A stretch of DNA of 64,000 bases from Colias croceus. Its lineage: Eukaryota > Arthropoda > Insecta > Lepidoptera > Pieridae. Each line of letters begins with the position of its first letter. Position 1 is the stretch's first letter. Below are positions 60,401-64,000 of this stretch, piece after piece. The translations under genes and the position numbers were made by a program. The stretch lies in assembly GCF_905220415.1 (NCBI RefSeq), contig NC_059568.1, positions 8,866,001 to 8,930,000 on the forward strand, read 5' to 3'. The notes below the pieces were generated by a model, which saw only the letters and a list, made by a program, of their open reading frames with translations, did no database searches and had not been told where the DNA came from.

Positions 60401-60613
60401 TTAATAGAACCACTCCTTCTAAAGATATTACACAACTCGCATAACATTCATGTGATACATTTTATTTTGAATTGTATTGTCTTTTTATAAAATGAATCGT
60501 GATTGGTGCGCGCAGGCTCTCAAGAGGCGCAAGCGGAGTCAGCGCCGCAGCCCTCAACGTCCAGCGTCCCCCCGCCCAAAGTGATGCATTGGAACAAGCT
60601 CTTCAAGAAGTAA
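27824..60613 (+). CDS. CNOT1: CCR4-NOT transcription complex subunit 1 (Not1), complete
   Basis: This is the scaffold of the cytoplasmic CCR4-NOT deadenylase, which shortens poly(A) tails and represses mRNAs. Exons are 27824-27925, 32726-32944, 34818-35001, 35099-37610, 37697-39140, 39269-39658, 39736-39912, 40040-40288, 40374-40679, 40792-41169, 41267-41413, 42144-42278, 43425-43853, 55781-55965, 56272-56535, a 26-nt microexon 56688-56713, and 60516-60613. All have GT-AG borders and phases match, giving about 2414 aa (human about 2376). Domains in order are an N-terminal HEAT region, the MIF4G (CAF1-binding) region at the exon 4/5 junction and exon 5, the CNOT9-binding region in exon 5, and the C-terminal Not1 superfamily domain in exons 10-15. 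Colinearity with human CNOT1 is continuous from MNLD to APEIE. The last about 40 residues are less certain. Confidence 0.95.
29038..31081. mobile_element. Foldback element with two 467-bp inverted arms
   Basis: The arms 29038-29504 and 30615-31081 are highly similar reverse complements beginning TAGACTACAAGCCCGCATAG. The direct repeat TTA flanks both ends (29035-29037 and 31082-31084), as in TWA-targeting elements. The 1.1 kb centre is non-coding. GCCGTAC or its complement occurs about ten times, and GGTCA-2nt-TGACC-like inverted half-sites recur in arms and centre. No transposase is encoded. The two about 100-aa frames in the arms are mirror images and not genes. Confidence 0.9.
31267..31466 (+). 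mobile_element. 5'-truncated LINE/SINE tail
   Basis: It runs from AAAGCTGAAGAGTTTGTTTG through GGGTCCGATTTGAAAAATT to GGAGCAGCTAGT. The same family lies inverted at 54094-54290. No coding capacity. Confidence 0.6.
31685..31745 (+). repeat. Retroposon scrap (CATCAGCCCATATTG...)
   Basis: The phrase CATCATCAGCCCATATTG...CACTGCTGGGACATAAG.CTCC matches a very common lepidopteran dispersed repeat in pattern. It is short and non-coding. Confidence 0.4.
32726..32944 (+). CDS. CNOT1: CNOT1 exon 2 (residues 35-107)
   Basis: It begins IVNTHGLEAENQLLRSLF and ends AIDNPARSLQK before gtatgt. Human counterparts are IVNRHG...LLRCLF and YAIDNP...QK. This is part of the N-terminal helical repeat region. Confidence 0.93.
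32945..34817. other. CNOT1 intron 2
   Basis: AT-rich and 1.9 kb long. It includes a short coding-looking island at 34269-34330 that is not part of the main transcript as I read it. Confidence 0.55.
34269..34330 (+). other. Exon-like island in CNOT1 intron 2
   Basis: It is preceded by a T tract and ctgcag and followed by gtactt. One frame reads GPLGLDLNVDMDITGDMQM and then a TAG at the donor. The exon 2 phase would instead give LVRWAWTLT and a stop, so in CNOT1 it could act only as a poison exon. It may be a captured fragment of another gene's last exon. Confidence 0.3.
34818..35001 (+). CDS. CNOT1: CNOT1 exon 3 (residues 108-169)
   Basis: It starts TLKPTNTLLTRLARLLKL after atttcag and ends CYLDA plus one base before gtattt. 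It aligns with human SLKPAPHLFAQLSKVLKL through SYIDA. Confidence 0.92.
35099..37610 (+). CDS. CNOT1: CNOT1 exon 4 (residues 169-1006)
   Basis: This is the largest exon at 2512 nt. It starts ERGHQAERAG after cttgcag. It carries the HEAT-like N-terminal arm with VPIVLAPLLYP, LIPIFLGNHPNSGIILQHAW and SRREYLKLDKWLTDKI, then a Gly/Pro/Ala-rich linker. From IEDEANGYFQRIYNHPPHPT onward it enters the region that binds tristetraprolin-type adaptors and leads into the MIF4G domain. It ends PY plus two bases of Arg before gtacta. Intron 4 (37611-37696) is only 86 bp and has no in-frame stop, so the reading frame visibly runs on into it. Confidence 0.96.
37697..39140 (+). CDS. CNOT1: CNOT1 exon 5: MIF4G and CNOT9-binding regions (residues 1006-1487)
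   Basis: After tttcag it reads TVVPPCISVL, then NATNIDTLLTATDRDDK. The MIF4G module that docks CAF1 (CNOT7/8) follows: IAFIFNNLS-type helix, SQYLVMKR-like AQYLVMKRASIELNFH, and NFSDRSLLKNLGHWLGML. A Gln/Pro low-complexity linker (KEQQQQQQPPPPQPQPN) precedes the CNOT9-binding domain (HPVVDRSIKYALTTCEQIIR, HHMMRNLTAGMAMITCRE). It ends TTPQQ at gtacga. Confidence 0.96.
39269..39658 (+). CDS. CNOT1: CNOT1 exon 6 (residues 1488-1617)
   Basis: It runs from KDIIESAAAVLAAENMELAC through CAFIQKTAVEKA and LARQEGRRYYDPIVLSYQTE to PGFVPVRD and NPTQ before gttagt. It completes the CNOT9-binding domain and the following connector. Confidence 0.94.
39736..39912 (+). CDS. CNOT1: CNOT1 exon 7 (residues 1618-1676)
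   Basis: It starts MYGTDEMGALISAAEMFLSN after agcag and ends GYTLLQR before gtgagc. It is part of the helical connector before the C-terminal domain. Confidence 0.88.
40040..40288 (+). CDS. CNOT1: CNOT1 exon 8 (residues 1677-1759)
   Basis: It starts AVEGLLDGHIVQPGAS, contains TKQITCCVTECRDELKYNLE and ends RNHLVNLPQ before gtgagt. It aligns with human AVEGLLD...NKQITRCLIECRDEYKYN. Confidence 0.93.
40374..40679 (+). CDS. CNOT1: CNOT1 exon 9 (residues 1760-1861)
   Basis: It starts YDLALAHLMDSGNNYVAVAF after a T-rich tract and acag and ends SHIHTGIMQVR before gtgagt. It is GC-rich at third positions compared with exons 4-5. Confidence 0.93.
40792..41169 (+). CDS. CNOT1: CNOT1 exon 10 (residues 1862-1987), start of Not1 C-terminal domain
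   Basis: It starts NREYDDPPGLQEKTENLLRE, contains MNGILKSDDMITRFFRIATQ and ends KLNLLNK before gtaaca. This is the beginning of the superfamily homology domain that binds CNOT2-CNOT3. Confidence 0.94.
41267..41413 (+). CDS. CNOT1: CNOT1 exon 11 (residues 1988-2036)
   Basis: It starts ILGIIAGCLLQDHEEHGANF and ends VLESMNYQ before gtttgt. It aligns with human [20 protein letters not shown] and the NFQ boundary. Confidence 0.93.
41723..41950 (-). mobile_element. LINE/SINE tail in CNOT1 intron 11
   Basis: It begins ACTAGCTTTCCGCCCGCGGC on + and contains GGGAATTCC and TGTGTGCTAAATTTCATTG, typical of RTE-like tails in this window. It is 5'-truncated and non-coding. Confidence 0.6.
42010..42055. 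repeat. 21-bp perfect hairpin in CNOT1 intron 11
   Basis: The arm 42010-42030 and its exact reverse complement 42035-42055 are separated by aata. The site lies 89 bp before the exon 12 acceptor. Confidence 0.9.
42144..42278 (+). CDS. CNOT1: CNOT1 exon 12 (residues 2037-2081)
   Basis: It starts VLTAFCHTFRIIRPSLAPGF and ends AVTPQQK before gtagat. It is very GC-rich. It aligns with human [20 protein letters not shown]. Confidence 0.94.
42279..43424. other. CNOT1 intron 12
   Basis: 1.15 kb of AT-rich sequence. I see no element or gene in it. Confidence 0.5.
43425..43853 (+). CDS. CNOT1: CNOT1 exon 13 (residues 2082-2224)
   Basis: It starts GWGMYSTLLIDLFKFLDPFL and carries the most conserved stretch of the family: LLHDFPEFLCDYHYGFCDEI, then PPNCIQMRNLILSAFPRNMR and LPDPFTPNLKVDLL. 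It ends LSELRSNMQ before gtgatt. Confidence 0.96.
44178..44318. mobile_element. MITE with TAA duplication
   Basis: The 141-bp element begins GGGCTTGTTTCAATATCCTA and ends in the near-complement TAGGATATTGAAAACGGCCA. TAA flanks both sides (44175-44177, 44319-44321). It is PIF/Harbinger-like in ends and target site. Confidence 0.75.
44638..44830 (+). mobile_element. tRNA-derived SINE
   Basis: The head has an A box TAGCTCAGTCGAG (44643-44655) and a B box GGTTCGAATCC (44676-44686) with a shortened anticodon region. The tail contains GGTGAAGG...ATCGTGAGGAAACCTGCACA, the conserved core of lepidopteran tRNA-SINEs. The head is too degenerate for a functional tRNA. Confidence 0.8.
45524..46090 (-). 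pseudogene. LINE B ORF2 C-terminal remnant
   Basis: The frame reads NNLAFIFNRCCDCGTFPNLL then LKLSKVIPP and jumps directly to VWGRAADIETIFILQKRAIR, which belongs after the RT domain. All RT motifs, including the YADD block, are missing between these points. The end (GTRNR..., GIRFYNRIPHNIRE) is the usual C-terminal segment of insect LINE ORF2. Confidence 0.85.
46101..47108 (-). pseudogene. LINE B endonuclease part of ORF2
   Basis: The open frame starts MFETVMEEILKRLSRSKKK. It contains RGDFNID and TSDHCGQKVVF, two endonuclease motifs, then the linker up to LRHVTANDIVTAFKTLNLKK, where it stops. The endonuclease N-terminus lies upstream in a broken frame (to about 47290). The stop at the 3' side separates it from the remnant at 45524-46090. 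Confidence 0.8.
47472..48971 (-). pseudogene. LINE B ORF1 with one nonsense codon
   Basis: From ATG at 48971 the frame reads MLTRKAVAKDMENKLKATLH, hits TAA at 48870-48872, and continues open from 48788 for 438 codons. It has coiled-coil heptads (about 48800-48240), a CQCS pair, and a C-terminal fold with QEIIVLSDNIGQGFG and IVIILYGDSLNVKNK. This resembles the esterase-like (SGNH) domain of some CR1-type ORF1 proteins, with non-canonical catalytic blocks. Confidence 0.7.
49533..50138 (-). pseudogene. LINE C fragment, endonuclease fused to RT core by deletion
   Basis: LVLQGDFNTQHQEWL (endonuclease) is followed after about 16 residues by IYAGVPQGSVLSATLFLLHI then NDLLKPGIYGYADDSTVVER (RT motifs). 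About half of ORF2 between them is missing, and the frame degenerates toward the end. It resembles the YADDSTV group of insect LINEs. Confidence 0.8.
50191..50916 (-). CDS. YqaJ-type nuclease module (open segment, 241 codons)
   Basis: This segment is uninterrupted. Motifs in order are DSIEWHQQRKLRLTASAFGK, HYGKENENIALEQL (the G-x2-E-x2-A pattern), PFLAASPDGLK with the metal-binding Asp, KIVEIKCPYS with the Glu-x-Lys pair, and FYQVYQGQLHIT. These are the catalytic elements of the lambda-exonuclease/YqaJ fold. The tail is Lys-rich. All active-site residues seem intact although the upstream frame is broken. Confidence 0.8.
   Translation of the reverse strand: MQADSIEWHQQRKLRLTASAFGKVCKRGLIKCAPLVKSLLNVTGDLSHVKSIHYGKENENIALEQLAEDDDKFEGIKKCGLFVDPELPFLAASPDGLKESPDGSNDKIVEIKCPYSARDLTVAEGISKKKIIIWKQGKDGNFKINKHHDWFYQVYQGQLHITRKEICLFGVWTEKDMKIEAIKRDDDFWKTNMETKLKTFYYDCLLPEIIDSRLDRKMEIREPHYILEAINKKRQKNEKKK
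51405..51458. repeat. 25-bp hairpin at a frame break in the Mutator-like gene
   Basis: Arm 51405-51429 and arm 51434-51458 are reverse complements with one mismatch and a 4-nt spacer (ttgt). The upstream transposase frame stops inside this hairpin and the next frame begins at its other side. Confidence 0.9.
51438..52647 (-). pseudogene. Mutator-like transposase domain segments
   Basis: From LSIPHSPAES after an acceptor at 52648, the frame gives GGNRIVDFMYLYEQLLEISH, a Cys pair (CKMCNLKL), DGCWSKRSFKKNYNALSG and VIIGYR. An A8 run then shifts the frame, which continues VLYMAVKNKYCMICARSENK through IADGDSSTYK to CKPYFCKN. One A too many in the run explains the shift. This is the catalytic DDE-type region of the domain. 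Confidence 0.75.
52755..52841 (-). CDS. Mutator-like gene exon 5
   Basis: 29 codons in phase 0 on both sides, reading TSHSPAESFNEIQNIQRLAA then ITKTQSNSN before gtaagt. It shares the pattern E/K-IQN-x-QR-x-A-x-I-x-KT with exon 4 and HSPAES with the start of exon 6. This suggests exon duplication inside the gene. Confidence 0.6.
52932..53001 (-). CDS. Mutator-like gene exon 4
   Basis: One base plus 23 codons, LSLDKIQNLQRRASIYKTTD and NTN, between a T-rich acceptor and gtaagt. It resembles exon 5 in sequence and length. Confidence 0.6.
53113..53826. repeat. Tandem duplication containing exon 3 of the Mutator-like gene
   Basis: 53113-53295 and 53681-53826 are copies. Both include an acceptor, the coding start VNVPDVGISLQNT and a gtaagt donor. 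The distal copy is 35 nt shorter, which breaks phase with exon 4; the proximal copy keeps it. A MITE sits between them, and the flanking motif TAGGTAGGAGAATAGGTA recurs near 53357 and 54851. Confidence 0.8.
53465..53646. mobile_element. MITE inside the duplicated exon region
   Basis: It begins TCACACAACCCGTCATTCTG and ends in the near reverse complement TTTCAGAATGACCAGTTGTG plus TGA. It is 182 bp with no coding frame. It lies only beside the proximal duplicate, so it probably inserted after the duplication. Confidence 0.65.
53827..54825. mobile_element. Composite retroposon insertion in the distal copy
   Basis: This block interrupts sequence that is continuous at 53290-53345. It contains an inverted LINE tail (54094-54290, same family as 31267-31466) and a second tail with a (TGTC)n microsatellite ending CGGTCAGAAGCTAGTATAG. 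No intact ORF. Confidence 0.6.
54425..54507. repeat. (TGTC)n microsatellite
   Basis: About twenty TGTC units with one TCCG variant and a short phase break (TGACG) in the middle. Confidence 0.95.
54947..55003 (-). CDS. Mutator-like gene exon 2
   Basis: 57 nt, phase 1 plus 18 codons plus 2. It encodes ARKLSAKSYENKENTPVA between TTTGTAG and gtaagt. It follows exon 1 in phase. Confidence 0.55.
55117..55196 (-). CDS. Mutator-like gene exon 1
   Basis: The ATG at 55196 opens MGNKVKKGRKRSGWRNHLAK followed by HMHELM, with AA before gtaagt. It is strongly basic, as in a nuclear localisation or DNA-binding N-terminus. This is the first ATG of the reconstructed transcript. Confidence 0.6.
55781..55965 (+). 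CDS. CNOT1: CNOT1 exon 14 (residues 2225-2286)
   Basis: It starts IVNEPGRRYNSQLMNAVVLY after attatag, contains VGTQAIAHI and STIAHSAHMDIFQNF and ends EG plus CG before gtgagt. It aligns with human [20 protein letters not shown]. It resumes the gene after the 11.9 kb transposon-filled intron. Confidence 0.95.
56272..56535 (+). CDS. CNOT1: CNOT1 exon 15 (residues 2286-2374)
   Basis: It reads [20 protein letters not shown] through [20 protein letters not shown] and ELIKN to EFVHCAPEIE plus AA before gtgagt. If the donor is not used, the next codons are AAG TGA, giving a protein that ends EIEK. It is GC-rich. Confidence 0.95.
56688..56713 (+). CDS. CNOT1: Candidate 26-nt CNOT1 microexon
   Basis: It is preceded by ttttcctaactaacacag (a strong branch point and acceptor) and followed by gtgagt. 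It gives NKLSFHFVS and changes phase from 2 to 1, which opens the last exon in the frame ending VMHWNKLFKK. A second acceptor 4 nt downstream (caag) would give a third frame. Splice-site quality is good; use is inferred. Confidence 0.5.
57155..57431 (-). mobile_element. LINE/SINE tail
   Basis: It starts ACTAGCTTGTTGACCCGGGC and includes TAAAATCCGCCCAGCCGTTC on +. It is a 5'-truncated retroposon tail directly abutting a second one. Confidence 0.55.
57433..57600 (-). mobile_element. Second LINE/SINE tail abutting the first
   Basis: It starts ACTAGCTGCTCCCGCCGGCT and contains AAAATCCGCTCGTAAAG. It lies in the same orientation as its neighbour. Confidence 0.5.
58488..59190. mobile_element. Non-autonomous element with 15-bp TIRs
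   Basis: CGTAAAATGGCCACT (58488-58502) is the exact reverse complement of 59176-59190. The 0.7 kb body is AT-rich and non-coding. Confidence 0.55.
59330..60110 (+). mobile_element. Possible LTR-retroelement 5' end
   Basis: A GC-rich block in AT-rich surroundings. It contains AATAAA (59559) and, at 59708, TTGGCGACCCGGTGACG, which looks like an LTR/primer-binding-site junction. No second LTR, gag or pol is seen, so this is a fragment at best. Confidence 0.3.
60516..60613 (+). CDS. CNOT1: CNOT1 terminal exon (residues 2383-2414)
   Basis: After gcgcag, in the microexon-dependent frame, it reads SQEAQAESAPQPSTSSVPPP then KVMHWNKLFKK and stops at TAA 60611-60613. Third positions are GC-rich in this frame. 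Skipping the microexon gives instead KLSRGASGVSAAALNVQRPP and a later stop (60730). The frame choice is the least certain part of the gene. Confidence 0.55.
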
Positions 60614-62478
60614 ACATTGACCGTGTGCGCGAAGTGCGGCCCGCGACAGGACGCTCGTGGCGCTCGTGCACGTGCCCGCCACACCGCACATCTCACGCTC
60701 ATTCCGAGCTCGAAACATTGACGCTGAATTAATTCCACGACACACATTATACCGGCCGATCGATAGACATTTTTAATATACGAAAACAGTTTGACGTGCT
60801 CTGTGATATTTTGGTGACGCGATAACGTTTAGTGATTCGTGTAAAGTTGAATGACTACATGCCGATTGCGGTATATAAGCTCGGATCACACTCGTTTAGG
60901 TGATCTGAATCTATGCAATAATGTATTTCTATTCGTCCTACTCGGTTACGCCGTGACGTGGTGACTGATATGTGCCCTAATTCCCTCACTAGATGTATTC
61001 CCTATTGAATGTGTATGTATATAATGAAACTGATGCAATACTTAGCCCAATAAGCTCTCGTTTGATTCTTAAGTAGTGGTAATTAGAAACAATGTATTCT
61101 TTCTCAAATATATTTCCTATAATGCATGTCTTATTAATTAATGAATTTGGTACCTAAGTAATGTTTTAACTTTCCATAGAATGATATCTATTTTATTTTG
61201 AAAATTTTTAAACATGCATGCCTCCGAATATGATTTTTTTAACCCGATGAAAATATATTTATTAATTTGGCCTATTTGCATTAAAAGTCAAACATTTCAA
61301 TGATTATGAATTTACAACTGAACGTCGGTTTTGAATTATAATGTTTTAAAAACATATGTGATATTTTAACTGCCGATGTCTGTGAATAATATACATACCG
61401 ATAAGGCGTTTTGTGCTACACTCGACTCGCGAGGGTGTGCCAGAGAACGTTGTCCATGTGATAAGGCCCGAGGTATACATAATATTTTGGCTCTACGAAT
61501 GTTTTATCGCTTGTTCGACGCAGACTCACTATGTATATGTAAGGGGCTTTGCACGCTTACGCCACGTCTGGATAAGCAATGTATTTCAACTGATAGTTTT
61601 CTAATAAACGTGATCTCTGCTACACCCTTGATCCGGCGTGATGCCATCAATATTTTTATCATAATTAAATTTGATGTTTAGCTCGTGAATCATTGTCAAT
61701 TGTTTTATGAACTTAAACATAACTTGCGCACATAAGTCAATGTTTACAGACCGCAAGTCGGTGTGACTGTACGCGAGCGACTGAAGCTGCATCAAGTTGT
61801 CCCCGTACAGAGAGACGGACCTGCGGTATATTGTAACAATAAACTTAGTTTTTTGAACCGTTCGCATATAAGTATATTTTAAGATTCACTTGTGTAATAA
61901 TTAGATATAGTTGTTCAAGTACTAATTATTGTAGATTTAATTAATACTAGCTGCTTGCCGGAGCTCCGCCCGGCTTGATGAATTTTTTTTTTTAGACTCA
62001 ATTTTTTAAGTTATTCTAATCCTATAGGAAACGAAATCCAGCGAATCAAACATATTAAAATCTGTTCAGCTATTCTTGACTTTCATATTGTAGTGTAATA
62101 TGATTTTGTTTTATACATATAGATTAAATTAAATATATTAAGGTACCAAAGCGCGTTGCATATTTTATCCAGGGTTTGAAAGTTGGCTTTTAAATATCTT
62201 TTAATGAAATATAAATTTAAAAAATTCAAACTCAGATGGTAAGCAGCACGGTTTGTAAAGCGTTTTTTTTTTTGTAATTTCATGTAATAAAAGTGGCGTA
62301 TGATATGTTCTACGCTGCAACTTGTCGTAAGCCATGTACTCCATTTTTTAAAGGTGTTTTAAATAAATATTTTTTTAATCAAAGTGTTGTTTTATTCTTT
62401 TTTCTGTATCGATTCTTACTTTTAAATCACAATATTTAAAAAGGTCATTATATTTTAATATGTAACCACACCCCGGAC
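60614..62478 (+). other. CNOT1 3' UTR and downstream flank
   Basis: Several AATAAA signals occur (for example near 61602 and 61838), so the mRNA 3' end is undecided. A LINE tail lies at 61946-62105. No further gene is supported. Confidence 0.45.
61946..62105 (-). mobile_element. LINE/SINE tail downstream of CNOT1
   Basis: It starts ACTAGCTGCTTGCCGGAGCT and contains TAAAATCTGTTCAGCTATTC on +. It is the same broad tail class as the copies at 41.7, 57.2 and 57.4 kb. Confidence 0.55.
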
Positions 62479-63893
62479 GCGTATTGCCAAACTGTATACT
62501 GACCCAGACGCCCATAGTCTGTACTGACTACGTCGCGGCGTCTTTCCAAACTATACAAGGCCAGTACGCAACGGAGTGAAACTAATCACGTATAGTTTGG
62601 AAATAACTTTTTTACAAAGTTCTTCCAATCTATACAACAGCAGTACGCAAATACTCGCGTATACTTTGTAGTGAAGTAAGTAAGAATAGCGCTCCAAAAC
62701 ATAAGTACAGCGCCAGTACGCATGCGGACTAATCGTGTATGTTTCGGAGTAAGCGCGGCGTCTTTCCATTGCTCGCGTTTATATTATTGTATTGCTGTTT
62801 TGAAATCTAAATTATTAAAATGCATGTGTATTGTGTATGTAATGTTGCGTACTGATCGTATATTTTTTGTATCGATAATGCTTGTGTCTTCGTTCCCGAC
62901 TATACTGCACAACTTACAATTGACAATAGTGCTAAAATGTAAGCATCTAATAAGTCCAGAAGAAGACGGTTGCGATGGCGACGGAGCCCCGCTTCGCGGG
63001 GCTCCTATTTTTGTGTAGTTAAAAAAAACACGAACCTAACCTAACCCATAGGTAACCCTTATATCTGTTACCTATTTATTTTTCTAAGCTTACCTAATAA
63101 TATTTTTATTCCATATTTTACTGAATCAATCAAGAAGAATAAAAGTAGATATAGCTGTACAAGTCTTTGATTGCCTATATTATATTTATTATTTCGCTCA
63201 AACGTAAGTGGTGTAGTAGCCAGTAGGTATATTTAGTTATATTTTGCGTACTGATCGTGTATAGTTTGGAACGAAGAAGCAAGCATCCGCGTTACAAAGT
63301 ATACACGATCAGTACGCAAAATTCGTGTATATATTGTAATAACAAACTTAAAAACAGTATTACAAAGTATACACGAGCAGTTTCCTATGGTTGCGTTCTG
63401 GCTATGTATAGTTTGGAAATACGCTACGTCGCGCTCATTGAAAATTGGAGCAAAGTATATACGAGCTCAGACCAATCTGAGTAGGTATGCACTTTGCTCG
63501 CTTGTATGTAAAGCAAACTGTGACATGCGAATATCTGTAACTACCTATTCAATGTGTTTAATAATTTCCCGTATATTTTTGTTACCTATGTTGTTGTGTG
63601 TGGTTGTTATACCTATCCGTGAAACTGAACAACTTTCCTAAGAACTTTCCCTAAAACATACCTATTGTGAATTATTTTGGGTTATAGCGAAAGAAAACCC
63701 GTTGTACGAGTAAGTATTTTGAAAAATTACTAACCTAACCTAACCTAACCTAGTAGGTACTTATTTCGATTCAGACACGCTCTGAATAGGTATACAGTTT
63801 GCTCTTCAACTATAAAGGCAAACTGCGATCGAACTCAGAGCAACCCCGGTCTGGGTCAGTATTGAGTATACACTATACAGTTTGGCAATACGC
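62479..63893. mobile_element. Inverted-repeat element with perfect 9-bp target duplication
   Basis: The ends are GCGTATTGCCAAACTGTATA and its reverse complement. Both sides carry the direct repeat ACCCCGGAC (62470-62478, 63894-63902). A 9-bp duplication is typical of Mutator-like elements. The 1415-bp body has many copies of a unit like GCGTACTGATCGTGTATAG or TTCCAAACTATAC in both orientations, and no transposase. The right end carries an extra short step (GTGTATACTCAATA) relative to the left. Confidence 0.85.
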
Positions 63894-63902
63894 ACCCCGG
63901 AC

Positions 63903-64000
63903 ACTCCATACAAAATTATCGTTTTGACCTTAGTTTTGACCAAGTCACACTGTAGTCACAGATTAGAGAATAGTTACTTCCTGTATACCTGGCGCGGCCT
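63903..64000. other. Window end, nothing recognised
   Basis: Short flank to the right of the 9-bp duplication. No gene or repeat is called. Confidence 0.4.

Larger units (their letters stand above)
56714..60515. other. CNOT1 last intron (3.8 kb)
   Basis: It holds two adjacent LINE tails (57155-57431, 57433-57600), a TIR element (58488-59190) and a GC-rich LTR-like block (about 59330-60110). No further CNOT1 exon was recognised. Confidence 0.55.

Noticed and set aside
1..64000. CRISPR arrays, bacterial operons or phage
   Set aside because: The window is eukaryotic: introns, LINEs, SINEs and poly(A) signals. No regularly spaced direct repeats were seen.

Overview
The window reads as AT-rich lepidopteran (moth or butterfly) nuclear DNA. 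The evidence is spliced insect orthologues with short GT-AG introns, a tRNA-derived SINE, many short 'actagc...' LINE tails typical of Lepidoptera, MITEs with TAA or TTA target-site duplications, and LINEs with (TTA)n or (AAACTC)n tails. Roughly half of the window is intron or intergenic sequence rich in transposable elements. All calls come from reading the sequence. No database search was run.

Layout. (1) 1-11.2 kb: the 3' end of an ERG/FLI1-type ETS transcription factor, orthologue of fly Ets65A, on + in four exons. Its 4.7 kb intron holds a 0.94 kb internally deleted LTR element with identical 132-bp LTRs. (2) 11.2-21 kb: gene-poor, with a 27-bp perfect hairpin, a degenerate tandem repeat, MITEs, a GC-rich TIR element, and a LINE on - with both ORFs open. 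(3) 21.2-22.3 kb: a two-exon COX7C-like mitochondrial protein gene on +. (4) 22.6-23.2 kb: a foldback element. (5) 24.7-25.9 kb: a compact apparently dicistronic gene on -, in which an unrecognised 40-aa one-TM microprotein ends one base before the start of NDUFB1 (complex I MNLL subunit). (6) 27.8-60.6 kb: the complete CCR4-NOT scaffold gene CNOT1 (Not1) on +, with 17 inferred coding exons, about 2414 aa. (7) 60.6-64 kb: the CNOT1 3' flank and a 1.4 kb inverted-repeat element with a perfect 9-bp target-site duplication.

CNOT1 intron 1 contains a 2.04 kb foldback element with two 467-bp arms, studded with GCCGTAC and GGTCA-NN-TGACC motifs. Intron 13 (11.9 kb) is a nested transposon cluster: a SINE, a MITE, an inverted-repeat pair around a LINE lacking its RT core, a second internally deleted LINE, and a six-exon gene on - for a Mutator-like transposase domain joined to a YqaJ-type nuclease domain. 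That gene carries frameshifts, a 25-bp hairpin at one break, and a tandemly duplicated exon. It is the best candidate for an under-described system here.

The two small genes encode mitochondrial inner-membrane proteins (complex IV-like and complex I). CNOT1 is the scaffold of the cytoplasmic deadenylase, and Ets65A is a nuclear transcription factor. I see no operon-like coupling between them beyond the NDUFB1 dicistron.
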